DNA of 64,000 nt from Qipengyuania flava. Lineage in GTDB: Bacteria; Pseudomonadota; Alphaproteobacteria; Sphingomonadales; Sphingomonadaceae. Position numbers and translations under genes: made by a program. This document shows, in pieces, positions 55,725 to 64,000 of this stretch; positions within the stretch are counted from its first letter, which is position 1, and every line of letters starts with the position of its first letter. Where the stretch lies: assembly GCF_019448255.1 (NCBI RefSeq), contig NZ_CP080410.1:930001-994000 (forward strand), given 5' to 3'. The notes under the pieces were generated by a model. It saw nothing but the letters and a program-made list of their open reading frames with translations. It was not told the DNA's origin and did no database searches.

Positions 55725-56294
55725 TTACCCGGCGGATGGCGGGAGCAGGACCGTGTCGATGGGGATGACCACGCCGTTGCTTGTCGCGGCGGCGGTTCCT
55801 GCAAAGCTTGCGCTTTCGCTACCGCCAACAGATACCGCAATCGCCTCGCCATCGCGCGAGAAGGTGACCTCGGTATCGCCCAGCGTTGTCATCGTGACCG
55901 GCCCGCCATTGCGCTCGATAGCCTCGCCAATGGCTTCCGGCGTCAGGTGGCCGGGAAGCATGTGGCCGCGAAGCAATCCGACAAGGATGGGACGCTGGTC
56001 TTCGTCTTCGACAAGGGCTTGCCCCGTCTCACCCAAGGCCTCGAAGGCCGCGTCGTTCGGGGCGAGGAGGGTGTAGCTGGCGCGGCTTTCCAGGATGTCG
56101 GAAAGGTCGGAGCGCTCCAGCGCGCGCAAGGCGACCGACAGGTTGTCGTCGGCCGAAAGCGCGGCGGCCATGGTGATCGAGCCGTCATCCTGTGTCGCAG
56201 TCGTCGGGTCTTCGTCCTCCACGCCTCCGCAGGCGGCGGTGAGCGAGACGCATGCCAGCGCAAGGGCAATGGATCCGGTTTTGATCGGGTTCAT
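55725..56294 (-). CDS. Fasciclin-domain lipoprotein
   Basis: The 189-residue protein has a lipoprotein signal (lipobox LTAAC, Cys about 22), an acidic linker and one fasciclin (FAS1) domain (about 46-185). It shows the H1-like SYTLLAPNDAAFEAL and H2-like LLRGHMLPGHLTPEAI, then SNGVVIPIDTVLLP. FAS1 domains act in adhesion or polymer binding. It lies 11 bases after the YRY-repeat protein gene on the same strand, so the two are probably co-transcribed. Confidence 0.92.
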   Translation of the reverse strand: MNPIKTGSIALALACVSLTAACGGVEDEDPTTATQDDGSITMAAALSADDNLSVALRALERSDLSDILESRASYTLLAPNDAAFEALGETGQALVEDEDQRPILVGLLRGHMLPGHLTPEAIGEAIERNGGPVTMTTLGDTEVTFSRDGEAIAVSVGGSESASFAGTAAATSNGVVIPIDTVLLPPSAG

Positions 56295-56305
56295 GTCCGT
56301 CTCCT

Positions 56306-57286
56306 TCAGACCAGCAGGTCGATTGCAGCAGCGATGAGCTGGGTTTCCGGGTCGACGCGGTACACATAGCCGTCCGAATAGCGGTACCAGGCGTCGTCCG
56401 TGTCGTAGTAGCGATCGCGGTAGGTGTAGGGCACGTTGTAGACATCGTAGCCGCGCGGCAGGCGCTGGCCGACCACGAAGTCATCCCCGGTCAGCAGCGC
56501 TGCCACCGAGCGGATGGCTGCATCTTCCGGATCGACGCGATAGATGACGTTATCGGCGTAGCGGTAGGATGCAGCCGGACCGAGGTCGAAATAATCGACG
56601 TAATAGTCGGGAATGGAATAGCTTTCGTAGCGCGTCGGCCAGGTGTTGCCGATCGCCAGCGCGCCGCCAAGCAGCGGGATGTAGCCGGCAATTCCGCCGT
56701 TGTTGCCAAAGCGCAGCAGGTATCCGTTGTCATAGCGATAGCTGCCGGCGCCGTAATTGCTCAGGCCGAAAAGGCTCGGGCGGTAGGTGTAGCCGTTCCA
56801 GCCGTCGTAATAGGCACTGCGCTTGCGCGCCTGGCCCGGAGGCTGGCAACCATTGCCTTTCTTGGCGAGGCCCGGAGGGCATCCATCGATAATGGCGCGG
56901 CGCCGGTCGCGGTCGCGGAACACATCGACGCTGCCCGTGCGAACCCGATCGAGGGTGCGCACGTTCGTTCCGCGCGCCGCCGGGCTGTTGCCGTGACTTA
57001 CACGGCGCTCGATATCGCGGACGACCTGGCGTTGCTCCTGGCGAACCGCGTTGCGCTGCGGTGCGCGATCGTTACCGCGGCTTGCGGCGGGCAGGGCTGC
57101 GCGACCGCGGTTGTTGCCATTGGCGGCACCCTGCGGCCCGCGATCGGGCTTTCCGCGATCCATGGAGGCTGCGGGCGGGCCCTTGCCACCTCCTTGTCCG
57201 TTATTGCCGTTGTTCTTACCGGGCTGGGCGAATGCCGTCCCGGCCGCGAGCGCCACGGTTGCGACGCCGACCAACACAGTACGCAT
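56306..57286 (-). CDS. Secreted protein with three YRY repeats
   Basis: The 326-residue protein has a signal peptide (1-20) and a long low-complexity region rich in Asn, Gly, Arg and Pro (21-155). Then come repeats starting SYRYDNGYLLRFGNN (182), SYRYADNVIYRVDPEDAAI (240) and WYRYSDGYVYRVDPETQLI (300). The last two copies, 60 residues apart, align along about 26 residues. A possible disulfide pair lies in DGCPPGLAKKGNGCQPPGQ. I recognise similar sphingomonad exported proteins (some carry RcnB-like tails) but no function. It is upstream of the fasciclin lipoprotein. Confidence 0.8.
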   Translation of the reverse strand: MRTVLVGVATVALAAGTAFAQPGKNNGNNGQGGGKGPPAASMDRGKPDRGPQGAANGNNRGRAALPAASRGNDRAPQRNAVRQEQRQVVRDIERRVSHGNSPAARGTNVRTLDRVRTGSVDVFRDRDRRRAIIDGCPPGLAKKGNGCQPPGQARKRSAYYDGWNGYTYRPSLFGLSNYGAGSYRYDNGYLLRFGNNGGIAGYIPLLGGALAIGNTWPTRYESYSIPDYYVDYFDLGPAASYRYADNVIYRVDPEDAAIRSVAALLTGDDFVVGQRLPRGYDVYNVPYTYRDRYYDTDDAWYRYSDGYVYRVDPETQLIAAAIDLLV

Positions 57287-57372
57287 TGTTCTATCTCCTT
57301 TGGCACTTGCAACGGGACGGCGATGGCAACGGTTCCGGAAAAGCCCCCGCTGTGCGGGTCAGACCGTGCCGC

Positions 57373-57972
57373 TCACGCGGCTGATCGGTAGAGCTTCGCC
57401 TCGGCGTTGCGCCTGCGCACCAGCCCCTTGAGAACACGCCCGCCGGCCCGATTCCAACGGGTAAACTCACTGGCGGCAGCGTCGGTCTCGCCCGCCAGGT
57501 GCCGCTTCAGCAGGGTCGAGCGGCCCAGCGCACCGGTGTTGAAATGGAAGCTGGCCAGCGCATCGAACTGCGCCTGTGTGGTCGCACTGCCTTCGATCAG
57601 CGAGGCTACCTCGGCCGCATGGCGCGCGATATCGGCGACCAGGCGCTCGTCGCATTGCGCCTGCGTCCACACGGTGCCCGGACCGATGCCCTTGCCCGTC
57701 GCGCCCCAGCCAATGGTCCAGGGATCACCGCCGGTCCCCGGATCGGGATAGGCCTCGATCAGGCCATCGGGGCGCAGGCTGGCACAGCCCTCGAACTCGC
57801 GGATCAGTTGGATCCCGCGCGGGCCGATCCGCCGGGATGGAACAGGTGGTGGGCGGTCCGGCGAGCAGTCGGAGACTGCGTCGAGCACGGTATCGAGAGC
57901 ATCGACTTCCGACTGGCGCAAGCCGCGACCGATCAGGCGGCGGACGGTATCGAACAGGGGTTTGCGGTCCAT
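57373..57972 (-). CDS. GH24 phage-type lysozyme
   Basis: The 199-residue enzyme has a short N-terminal helix region (1-48) and a GH24 (T4/lambda-like endolysin) domain (about 50-199). The catalytic Glu lies in IREFEGC; DPWTIGWGATG holds the catalytic Asp/Thr part; FHFNTGALGRSTLL and FTRWNRAGGRVLKGLVRRR are typical. It cleaves peptidoglycan between MurNAc and GlcNAc. No signal peptide, holin or other phage gene is nearby, so it may be a prophage relic or a domesticated cell-wall enzyme. Confidence 0.9.
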   Translation of the reverse strand: MDRKPLFDTVRRLIGRGLRQSEVDALDTVLDAVSDCSPDRPPPVPSRRIGPRGIQLIREFEGCASLRPDGLIEAYPDPGTGGDPWTIGWGATGKGIGPGTVWTQAQCDERLVADIARHAAEVASLIEGSATTQAQFDALASFHFNTGALGRSTLLKRHLAGETDAAASEFTRWNRAGGRVLKGLVRRRNAEAKLYRSAA

Positions 57973-58041
57973 GGAGCCTCCTTCGAGCGGGAAGCCATCC
58001 GATTAGGCACAATCGACCCGAGTAGGAAAATCCTTTCGCGC

Positions 58042-58074
58042 AAAAGGAAAGGCCGCCCGGTTTCCCGGACGGCC
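58042..58074 (-). terminator. Rho-independent terminator of the autotransporter gene
   Basis: GGCCG.CCGG and CCGG.CGGCC pair around four bases with one mismatch. On the minus strand the stem is followed by TTTCCTTTTG. It lies 37 bases after the autotransporter stop. Confidence 0.8.
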
Positions 58075-58110
58075 CTTCGCTTGTGGAGCCGGAGGCTCCG
58101 TCAGGTTCGC

Positions 58111-61100
58111 TTAGAACTTGAGCGTTGCCGTAGCGCGGTAGGACTGCGCATTGGCGTTGCTGCGGCCCAGCGTGGTGTCGGCACCGACGCCGAACTGGAA
58201 CGCGCCCGAACCGAAGGTGGCCGACAGACCGATCTCACCCCAGTCCTTGTCCTGGCTGGCGACCGGGAACAGCTGGGCTGCACCGGTACCGGCTGCGAAC
58301 GAAGCGGCAACCGCGAACGGTCCGTCTTCGTACTCGTGGACCCAGTCGGCGTGAGCGTCGATCTGGAACGAGCCAGCGGTCTTCTGGTAGTCGAAGCCGA
58401 TACGACCCTGGAAGCTTTCGAAGTCCTGGCGGCTGATGCGCAGGGCCATCGGGCCTCCGGATTCGTCGACGACGTCGAGCGAGTGGTCCACGAAGCGAAC
58501 TTCGATGCCCGGCGAGATCGTGCCGAAATCGCCTTCGAAGTCGTACGAGAGACCCAGGGCGCCGGCGATACCGCCGTCGCTGCTGTCGCTCGAGAGCGTG
58601 AACGGCGTGCCGCCCAGGCCGACCGTACGTTCGGTTTCGAGGTCGACATCGGTCAGGCTGATCTGACCGTCGATGACCCAGTTGCTGTCGGTCTTGACCG
58701 AGCCATACAGCGAGACCGCGAGCATCTGCGATTCCGCTTCATGGCCGAGCGCAACGTCCGCTTCGAGGTCCGAATACTGGACCGAGAGGCCCACCATCGA
58801 ATTCTCGCTCGGGAAGTACTCGATACCGCCACCGAAGAAGTAGCCGTCAACGTCGGTCTTCACCGTGGTGAAGCCCGGCATCGAAGCGCCGCTGCCCTGG
58901 AGGATGCCGCCAGCAAGGTAGATGGCGACGTCTTCACGGACTGCACCGTCCTGGACGCGGGTCGGTTCGTCGACCTGGTCGAGGCCCATGGCACCGGCCA
59001 GAACCGGCTGGCTGCCACGCGACACCGAAAGACCTGCGGTCTGGATCGGGTTGCCGAGCGTGGCGATGGTGCCGCCAGTGCTTTCCAGGGTCGATTCACG
59101 CATACGCGTCGCGTTGAACGACTGCATCTGGTTGTACGACTGGGCGACCAGCTGGCGGGTTGCCGACTCGGTGGTCGGAGCCCAGCTGGTGAGCGTGCTC
59201 TGGATCGTGTCCTCGCTAGCGAAGTCGAGAGCCAGGAACAGGTCAGCCAGAGCGGCATTGCCACGGTTTGCATCGAGCAGGCGAGCGTAGGCCCGCTGCG
59301 TCGGGTTCGACGTGTCGACAGCCGTGAGGTAGCTGTTCGCCACGATCTGCATGAACACATCCGTATCGGTGTAACGGAAGGTCTGGCGCAGGATCGGCGA
59401 AAGCGTACCGCGCGTGAAGCGACCGGTCACACCGCCATCAGCGGTCAGGATGTTGTACTCCTGGCCGTTGCCGTTGACGATCGTGGTGGCGCCGGCGCCG
59501 ACAGCGACGATGCCGCCGACCGATGCTTCACCCGTGACCGCGACCTTGTCCGATGCGCCGCCCGGGCCGATGTCGATCATCAGCGTCGAAGCGGAAGTGA
59601 GGACGAGGTTGCCGTCGATGGTCAGCGTGTCGATGCCGCCGATCGTGCCCGGCGAGATCGCACCCATCAGGTTGGTGACGAACGGTGCCGTGACCGTGCC
59701 GCCGCCCTGAAGGGCACCGCCGAAGATGCTGTAATCGCCAACCGAGTTGAGCGCACCGTCAACCGTGATCGTGCCACCGAACTGGCTGACGTCGATCAGC
59801 GAGGTCAGGCTGCCATCGGACGTGATGTTCAGGCCCGCGGTGCTGCGGACGGTCAGGCGGTCGATGGTGACCGCGCTGCTGAGCGTCGTCGTGCCGGCGT
59901 TGGCCAGCGTCACGTCGTAGTAACGCGGATTGACGTTCACGTCGGGATCGGCGTCGACGATGGGATCGACATTGTTCGGCACGAAGCCGGACGCGCCGGG
60001 CAGACCGTTGTCGATCGTCGGATCGGGCAGCGGATCATCCGAGAATTCGGGGCTTCCGCCGTCGCTACCCTGGGCTTCGTCTTCGGCGATTTCCGCGCCG
60101 TTCTGCGCTTCGTCGTCCGCAAAGTCGACGCCGTGAGCAATGTTCTCGAACATCTCGGGACCATTGTTCTGGCTTTCGACGGCCATGATCAGGCCATCAC
60201 GGCTGAGTGCGCCACGGCCACCCGACACGGCAGTAACCGCAGCGGGTTCGGGCGAAGCAGCGACCTTGCCGTTGCCGCCAAGGGCGTCTTCGCCAACTTC
60301 GCCGATGCCCGAGCTGACAAGACCGTCAACGCTGCGCGCCGGCGGGGTTGCGTCGCCGCTACCGAGATCCTGGCAGCCGTCTCCCGGGTTGTCGCCTTCG
60401 GGATCGAAGCAGACTTCGCCCCACTGCGGTGCGTCGCCGGCGATTTCGTTGCCCGGCGAGGTCGGGATGCCGTTCACGATCTGCCCGTCGGTGATGACGC
60501 GGTAGTTCGGGTCAAGCGTGGTTTCCCAGTGGTTCGCATCTTCCCAATTGCCGTCGCCTTCCTTGGCGGTGACATAGCGATAGGGGTTGTTGGCAGCGAT
60601 CCAGTCCCAGAACAGGAACAGCGGCTGATAGAAGCTTTCCGTACCGTAGCTCGAGAAGACCTGCGGGCCGAAGAAGCGCGAACCACCTGACAGGACGCCG
60701 ATGACGAGGTCTTCGTCGGTGATCGGGTTGTTGGCTGCGTCGAGGATCAGCGGACCACCCGAGTCGCCGCCTGCGGTCGTGCCTTCGTTGGCGCGCGGCT
60801 CATCCTTGTAGAGGTTGAAGTCGAACGGGTTGGTCTTGTTCGGATCGTCGAAGTCGAGGCGATAGAGAACCTGCGGCAGGTCGCCGAAGGGGTTACCAAA
60901 CAGGAAGGTGTTGCGATCGTCGAACGAGGTCAGCGAACCGATCATGTTCTCGGCAGCACGGCGACGCCAGTCGATGCCCTGCGAGGCGCCGGTCGTGCCG
61001 GTGCCCGAGCGGCCGTAGCCGGTGATGTTGACGTGATAGCCGGTGCCGTCGGCATCGGTGATCTCGTCGGGAGCCGGCAGCGGCGAGAACAGGATCGACC

Positions 61101-61614
61101 AGGTCGGCAGGTCGGCTGCCGGGGTGTCGAGGCTGGCCAGCGCAACGTCGCCTTCGAGGAAGCCGAAGCCGTCCGGGCGTGCGACCGAACCCGGATGGAT
61201 GAAGATGCGGTTGACGTCGAAGACGGCCAGATCCGGGTTGCTGGTGAAAGCGTTGTTGATCCAGTCGATGAAGCCCGGAAGGGCGTTGGGATTGAACGAC
61301 CACGCCGAACGGATGAGCCCGTCATTGTAGTCGGTTTCCGGACGATCGTTCACGCAGTGCGCAGCGAAAAGCACGGTACGCGGATTGATCAGCGTACCAG
61401 AGCAGACGAAGCCGTCGTTGCGGAAGAACATGCCGACACCGGCAAATTCATTGTCTGCATCGACTGCGCCGCCGTCCGAACGGTCGGCGTTGGGGTCGAC
61501 ATTGTCATTGGGAACGATGGCGTGAGCAGGGGTGCTCAGGGCCATCGCCGAGAAAGCGATGGTTGCAGCGCCGGTCAGGAAACGACCGCCACGGCGGGTA
61601 AATGTAGATTTCAT
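58111..61614 (-). CDS. Autotransporter with trypsin-like serine protease domain
   Basis: The start is ATG 61614 (MKSTFTRRGGRFLTGAATIA), behind GGAGGGG, giving 1167 residues; a longer frame adds 10. Signal peptide about 1-32. An S1-type protease domain (about 40-340) has the triad His86 (FAAHC), Asp156 (EGDVALASLD) and Ser285 (AGGDSGGPLI). An acidic, Asp/Glu/Pro-rich linker follows (about 400-560). A beta-helical passenger with repeats (GTITVDGALNS, GGTVTAPFVTNLMGAISPG) leads to the autotransporter barrel (about 890-1167) ending in Phe (RATATLKF). It is likely a surface protease that may cleave itself free. It is preceded by a 232-base gap holding the glnA terminator. Confidence 0.95.
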   Translation of the reverse strand: MKSTFTRRGGRFLTGAATIAFSAMALSTPAHAIVPNDNVDPNADRSDGGAVDADNEFAGVGMFFRNDGFVCSGTLINPRTVLFAAHCVNDRPETDYNDGLIRSAWSFNPNALPGFIDWINNAFTSNPDLAVFDVNRIFIHPGSVARPDGFGFLEGDVALASLDTPAADLPTWSILFSPLPAPDEITDADGTGYHVNITGYGRSGTGTTGASQGIDWRRRAAENMIGSLTSFDDRNTFLFGNPFGDLPQVLYRLDFDDPNKTNPFDFNLYKDEPRANEGTTAGGDSGGPLILDAANNPITDEDLVIGVLSGGSRFFGPQVFSSYGTESFYQPLFLFWDWIAANNPYRYVTAKEGDGNWEDANHWETTLDPNYRVITDGQIVNGIPTSPGNEIAGDAPQWGEVCFDPEGDNPGDGCQDLGSGDATPPARSVDGLVSSGIGEVGEDALGGNGKVAASPEPAAVTAVSGGRGALSRDGLIMAVESQNNGPEMFENIAHGVDFADDEAQNGAEIAEDEAQGSDGGSPEFSDDPLPDPTIDNGLPGASGFVPNNVDPIVDADPDVNVNPRYYDVTLANAGTTTLSSAVTIDRLTVRSTAGLNITSDGSLTSLIDVSQFGGTITVDGALNSVGDYSIFGGALQGGGTVTAPFVTNLMGAISPGTIGGIDTLTIDGNLVLTSASTLMIDIGPGGASDKVAVTGEASVGGIVAVGAGATTIVNGNGQEYNILTADGGVTGRFTRGTLSPILRQTFRYTDTDVFMQIVANSYLTAVDTSNPTQRAYARLLDANRGNAALADLFLALDFASEDTIQSTLTSWAPTTESATRQLVAQSYNQMQSFNATRMRESTLESTGGTIATLGNPIQTAGLSVSRGSQPVLAGAMGLDQVDEPTRVQDGAVREDVAIYLAGGILQGSGASMPGFTTVKTDVDGYFFGGGIEYFPSENSMVGLSVQYSDLEADVALGHEAESQMLAVSLYGSVKTDSNWVIDGQISLTDVDLETERTVGLGGTPFTLSSDSSDGGIAGALGLSYDFEGDFGTISPGIEVRFVDHSLDVVDESGGPMALRISRQDFESFQGRIGFDYQKTAGSFQIDAHADWVHEYEDGPFAVAASFAAGTGAAQLFPVASQDKDWGEIGLSATFGSGAFQFGVGADTTLGRSNANAQSYRATATLKF

Positions 61615-61730
61615 TACGAAAGCCCCTCCAGGATTGGTTCGCAAAGCGCATGCCCAAGCAGCGCATACGATTGTTCTAGAACCGGGTCGGGGGGAAAGGA
61701 AAGGGCCTTAAGACACGTAGATGACCGGTT

Positions 61731-61751
61731 TTGCGCCATATTGTTGCGCCA
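61731..61751. repeat. Direct repeat TTGCGCCA, period 13
   Basis: TTGCGCCA occurs at 61731-61738 and 61744-61751, in the gap upstream of the autotransporter gene. A 13-base period between identical half-sites could be a regulator site. The evidence is weak. Confidence 0.3.
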
Positions 61752-61775
61752 AGGTCGCACTTTTTCATACAGTTC

Positions 61776-61808
61776 AAAGACAAAGGCGGCCGGATTGCTC
61801 CGGCCGCC
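61776..61808 (-). terminator. Rho-independent terminator of glnA
   Basis: A perfect 10-base stem GGCGGCCGGA/TCCGGCCGCC encloses TTGC. On the minus strand it is followed by TTTGTCTTTG. It lies 38 bases past the glnA stop. Confidence 0.88.
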
Positions 61809-61846
61809 CCTCTAAAATAATTTTTCCGCCGTCGGGCGAAATAGAA

Positions 61847-63256
61847 TTACGCGCTGTAATAAAGGTCGAACTCGGCCGGGCACGGAGTCGTTTCCACCCG
61901 GAGGACTTCTTCCCACTTCAGCTCGGCATAGGCCTCGATCTGGTCCTTGGTGAAGACGTCGCCCTTCAGCAGGAACTCGTGATCGGCTTCAAGCGCTTCG
62001 AGTGCCTCACGCAGCGAGCCACACACGGTCGGAACTTCGGCGAGCTCTGCCGGCGGCAGGTCGTAGAGGTTCTTGTCCATGGCTTCGCCCGGGTGGATCT
62101 TGTTGGTGATCCCGTCGAGGCCCGCCATCAGCAGGGCCGAGTAGGCGAGGTAGGGGTTGGCCATCGCATCGGGGAAGCGGAATTCCACGCGCTTCGCCTT
62201 GTCGCCCGCACCATAGGGGATGCGGCACGAAGCGGAGCGGTTGCGCGCCGAGTAGGCGAGCAGCACGGGGGCTTCGAAGCCCGGGACCAGGCGCTTGTAG
62301 CTGTTGGTCGTCGGGTTGGTGAAGGCGTTCAGCGCCTTCGCGTGCTTGATGACACCGCCGATGTAGTAAAGGCAGTTTTCGCTGAGGCCACCGTACTGGT
62401 TGCCCGCAAAGGTCGGCTTGCCATCGTCCCAGATCGACATGTGGGTGTGCATGCCCGAACCGTTATCGTCCTTGATCGGCTTGGGCATGAAGGTCGCGGT
62501 CTTGCCATAGATATGCGCAACCTGGTGCACGACATACTTGTAGATCTGCATGTTGTCGGCGGTTTCGACGAGCGTGCCGAAGGTGAGGCCCAGTTCGTGC
62601 TGCGCGGCGGCCACCTCGTGGTGGTGCTTGTCGCAGTTGAGGCCCATTTCGATCATGGTCGAGACCATCTCGCCGCGGATGTCGACGGCGCTGTCGACCG
62701 GTGCCACGGGGAAGTAGCCGCCCTTGGCGCGCGGACGGTGAGCGAGGTTGCCGCTTTCGTATTCCTTGCCCGAGTTGGTCGGCAGCTCGACATCGTCGAT
62801 GGCGTAGCCCGAGCCGGCGTAGCCGTCTTCGAAGCGGACATCGTCGAACATGAAGAATTCGGCTTCGGGGCCGACATAGATCGTGTCGCCGACGCCGGTC
62901 GACTTGAGGTACGCCTCGGCGCGCTTCGCGGTCGAACGCGGGTCACGGGCATACCACTCGCCGGTCGAAGGTTCGACGATGTCGCAGAAGACGATCATCA
63001 TCGGTTCGGCGCTGAACGGATCGACATAGACACGGTCGAGATCCGGCTTCAGGATCATGTCGCTTTCGTTGATGACCTTCCAGCCGGCGATCGACGAACC
63101 GTCGAACATCAGGCCGTCTTCGAGCTCGTCTTCACCGAGCACGCCTGCAACCATGGTCAGGTGCTGCCACTTGCCCTTGGGATCGGTAAAGCGCAGGTCG
63201 ACCCACTCGATACCTTCGTCCTTGATCTGTTTCAGGACGTCGCTTGCACTTGCCAT
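61847..63256 (-). CDS. glnA: Glutamine synthetase, type I
   Basis: The 469-residue enzyme makes glutamine from glutamate, ammonia and ATP. Motifs: [10 protein letters not shown] (52-60), the catalytic loop [10 protein letters not shown] (265-274), the ATP/glutamate-site [10 protein letters not shown] (339-348) and the adenylylation Tyr398 (KNLYDLPP). Length and Tyr match the GSI-beta form controlled by GlnE. It is the second gene of a glnB-glnA operon, 57 bases after glnB, and ends with a strong terminator. Binding of PII and adenylylation of Tyr398 link it to nitrogen status. Confidence 0.98.
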   Translation of the reverse strand: MASASDVLKQIKDEGIEWVDLRFTDPKGKWQHLTMVAGVLGEDELEDGLMFDGSSIAGWKVINESDMILKPDLDRVYVDPFSAEPMMIVFCDIVEPSTGEWYARDPRSTAKRAEAYLKSTGVGDTIYVGPEAEFFMFDDVRFEDGYAGSGYAIDDVELPTNSGKEYESGNLAHRPRAKGGYFPVAPVDSAVDIRGEMVSTMIEMGLNCDKHHHEVAAAQHELGLTFGTLVETADNMQIYKYVVHQVAHIYGKTATFMPKPIKDDNGSGMHTHMSIWDDGKPTFAGNQYGGLSENCLYYIGGVIKHAKALNAFTNPTTNSYKRLVPGFEAPVLLAYSARNRSASCRIPYGAGDKAKRVEFRFPDAMANPYLAYSALLMAGLDGITNKIHPGEAMDKNLYDLPPAELAEVPTVCGSLREALEALEADHEFLLKGDVFTKDQIEAYAELKWEEVLRVETTPCPAEFDLYYSA

Positions 63257-63289
63257 TAGTATTGCCTCCGTTTGAACTGAACGTGTTGT

Positions 63290-63307
63290 GCGGGCGCCAA
63301 GGCCCGC
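63290..63307. other. Hairpin in the glnB-glnA intergenic gap
   Basis: GCGGGC-GCCAAG-GCCCGC (63290-63295, 63302-63307) in the 57-base gap has no T-run. It may be an mRNA stabilising or processing stem allowing unequal glnB and glnA expression. This is weakly supported. Confidence 0.35.
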
Positions 63308-63313
63308 GGTAAC

Positions 63314-64000
<687 letters not shown>

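Noticed and set aside
57287-57372. Prophage or gene transfer agent cluster around the lysozyme
   Set aside because: No capsid, tail, portal, holin or integrase gene is found on either side.
57499-60690. 1063-residue open frame antisense to the lysozyme and autotransporter
   Set aside because: It mirrors coding on the other strand; the minus-strand frames hold signal peptide, protease triad and barrel.

Overview
The window is GC-rich, densely coded bacterial chromosome with about 55 genes and no rRNA, tRNA, CRISPR array, insertion sequence or intact prophage. Protein types and gene order point to an alphaproteobacterium of the order Sphingomonadales, most likely family Erythrobacteraceae. The pointers are the argS-SPOR-nagZ-scpA-scpB-tatABC run, the ispH-thrB-rnhA run, the glnB-glnA pair, a large TonB-dependent receptor, Bpt followed by TamA/TamB, and a Tad pilus locus. 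This placement rests on recalled family knowledge, not on a database search.

Layout. 1-9.2 kb: a truncated secreted His-rich protein, a small membrane protein, a small cytosolic protein, an M16 metallopeptidase preceded by a penicillin-acylase-type hydrolase, a HerA-like ATPase and an acyl-CoA dehydrogenase. 9.2-14.9 kb: clpB with a heat-shock-like promoter, a secreted protein, a sulfotransferase-like P-loop protein, and three tandem paralogous small secreted proteins sharing a GSRAK motif between two cysteines. 14.9-25.7 kb: a TonB-dependent receptor, then lipid or amino-acid catabolism genes (thiolase, 3-hydroxyacyl-CoA-type SDR, succinate-semialdehyde-type dehydrogenase, NAD(P)-binding protein, enoyl-CoA hydratase) with LysR and MarR regulators. 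25.8-33.3 kb: a seven-gene Tad/Cpa pilus operon on the minus strand (cpaA-cpaB-cpaC-cpaD-cpaE-tadB-tadC), which lacks the CpaF/TadA ATPase and the Flp pilin normally found in such loci. 33.4-38.1 kb: an alpha/beta hydrolase, an FAD oxidoreductase, a YegP-type protein and the ispH-thrB-rnhA operon.

38.2-45.4 kb: a lipoprotein, then the argS-to-tatC run, joined by 1-4 base overlaps from argS to scpB and by short gaps through the tat genes. It covers translation, cell-wall recycling, chromosome condensation and twin-arginine export. 45.4-55.7 kb: an amidohydrolase, threonine ammonia-lyase, Bpt aminoacyl-transferase, and the TamA-TamB pair; tamA has no ordinary start codon near its signal peptide. 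55.7-58.1 kb: a fasciclin lipoprotein, a secreted YRY-repeat protein and an isolated phage-type GH24 lysozyme. 58.1-64 kb: an autotransporter carrying a trypsin-like protease domain, glutamine synthetase, PII, and the 3' end of argC.

The most useful points to check are the Tad locus without its motor ATPase, the three GSRAK paralogs with a nested inverted repeat that could hide a ribosome binding site, the missing tamA start, and several candidate operators (CtrA-type, MerR/LiuR-type, sigma-54-type, heat-shock). I found no convincing large undescribed system. The novel-looking material is small secreted proteins and regulatory structure.
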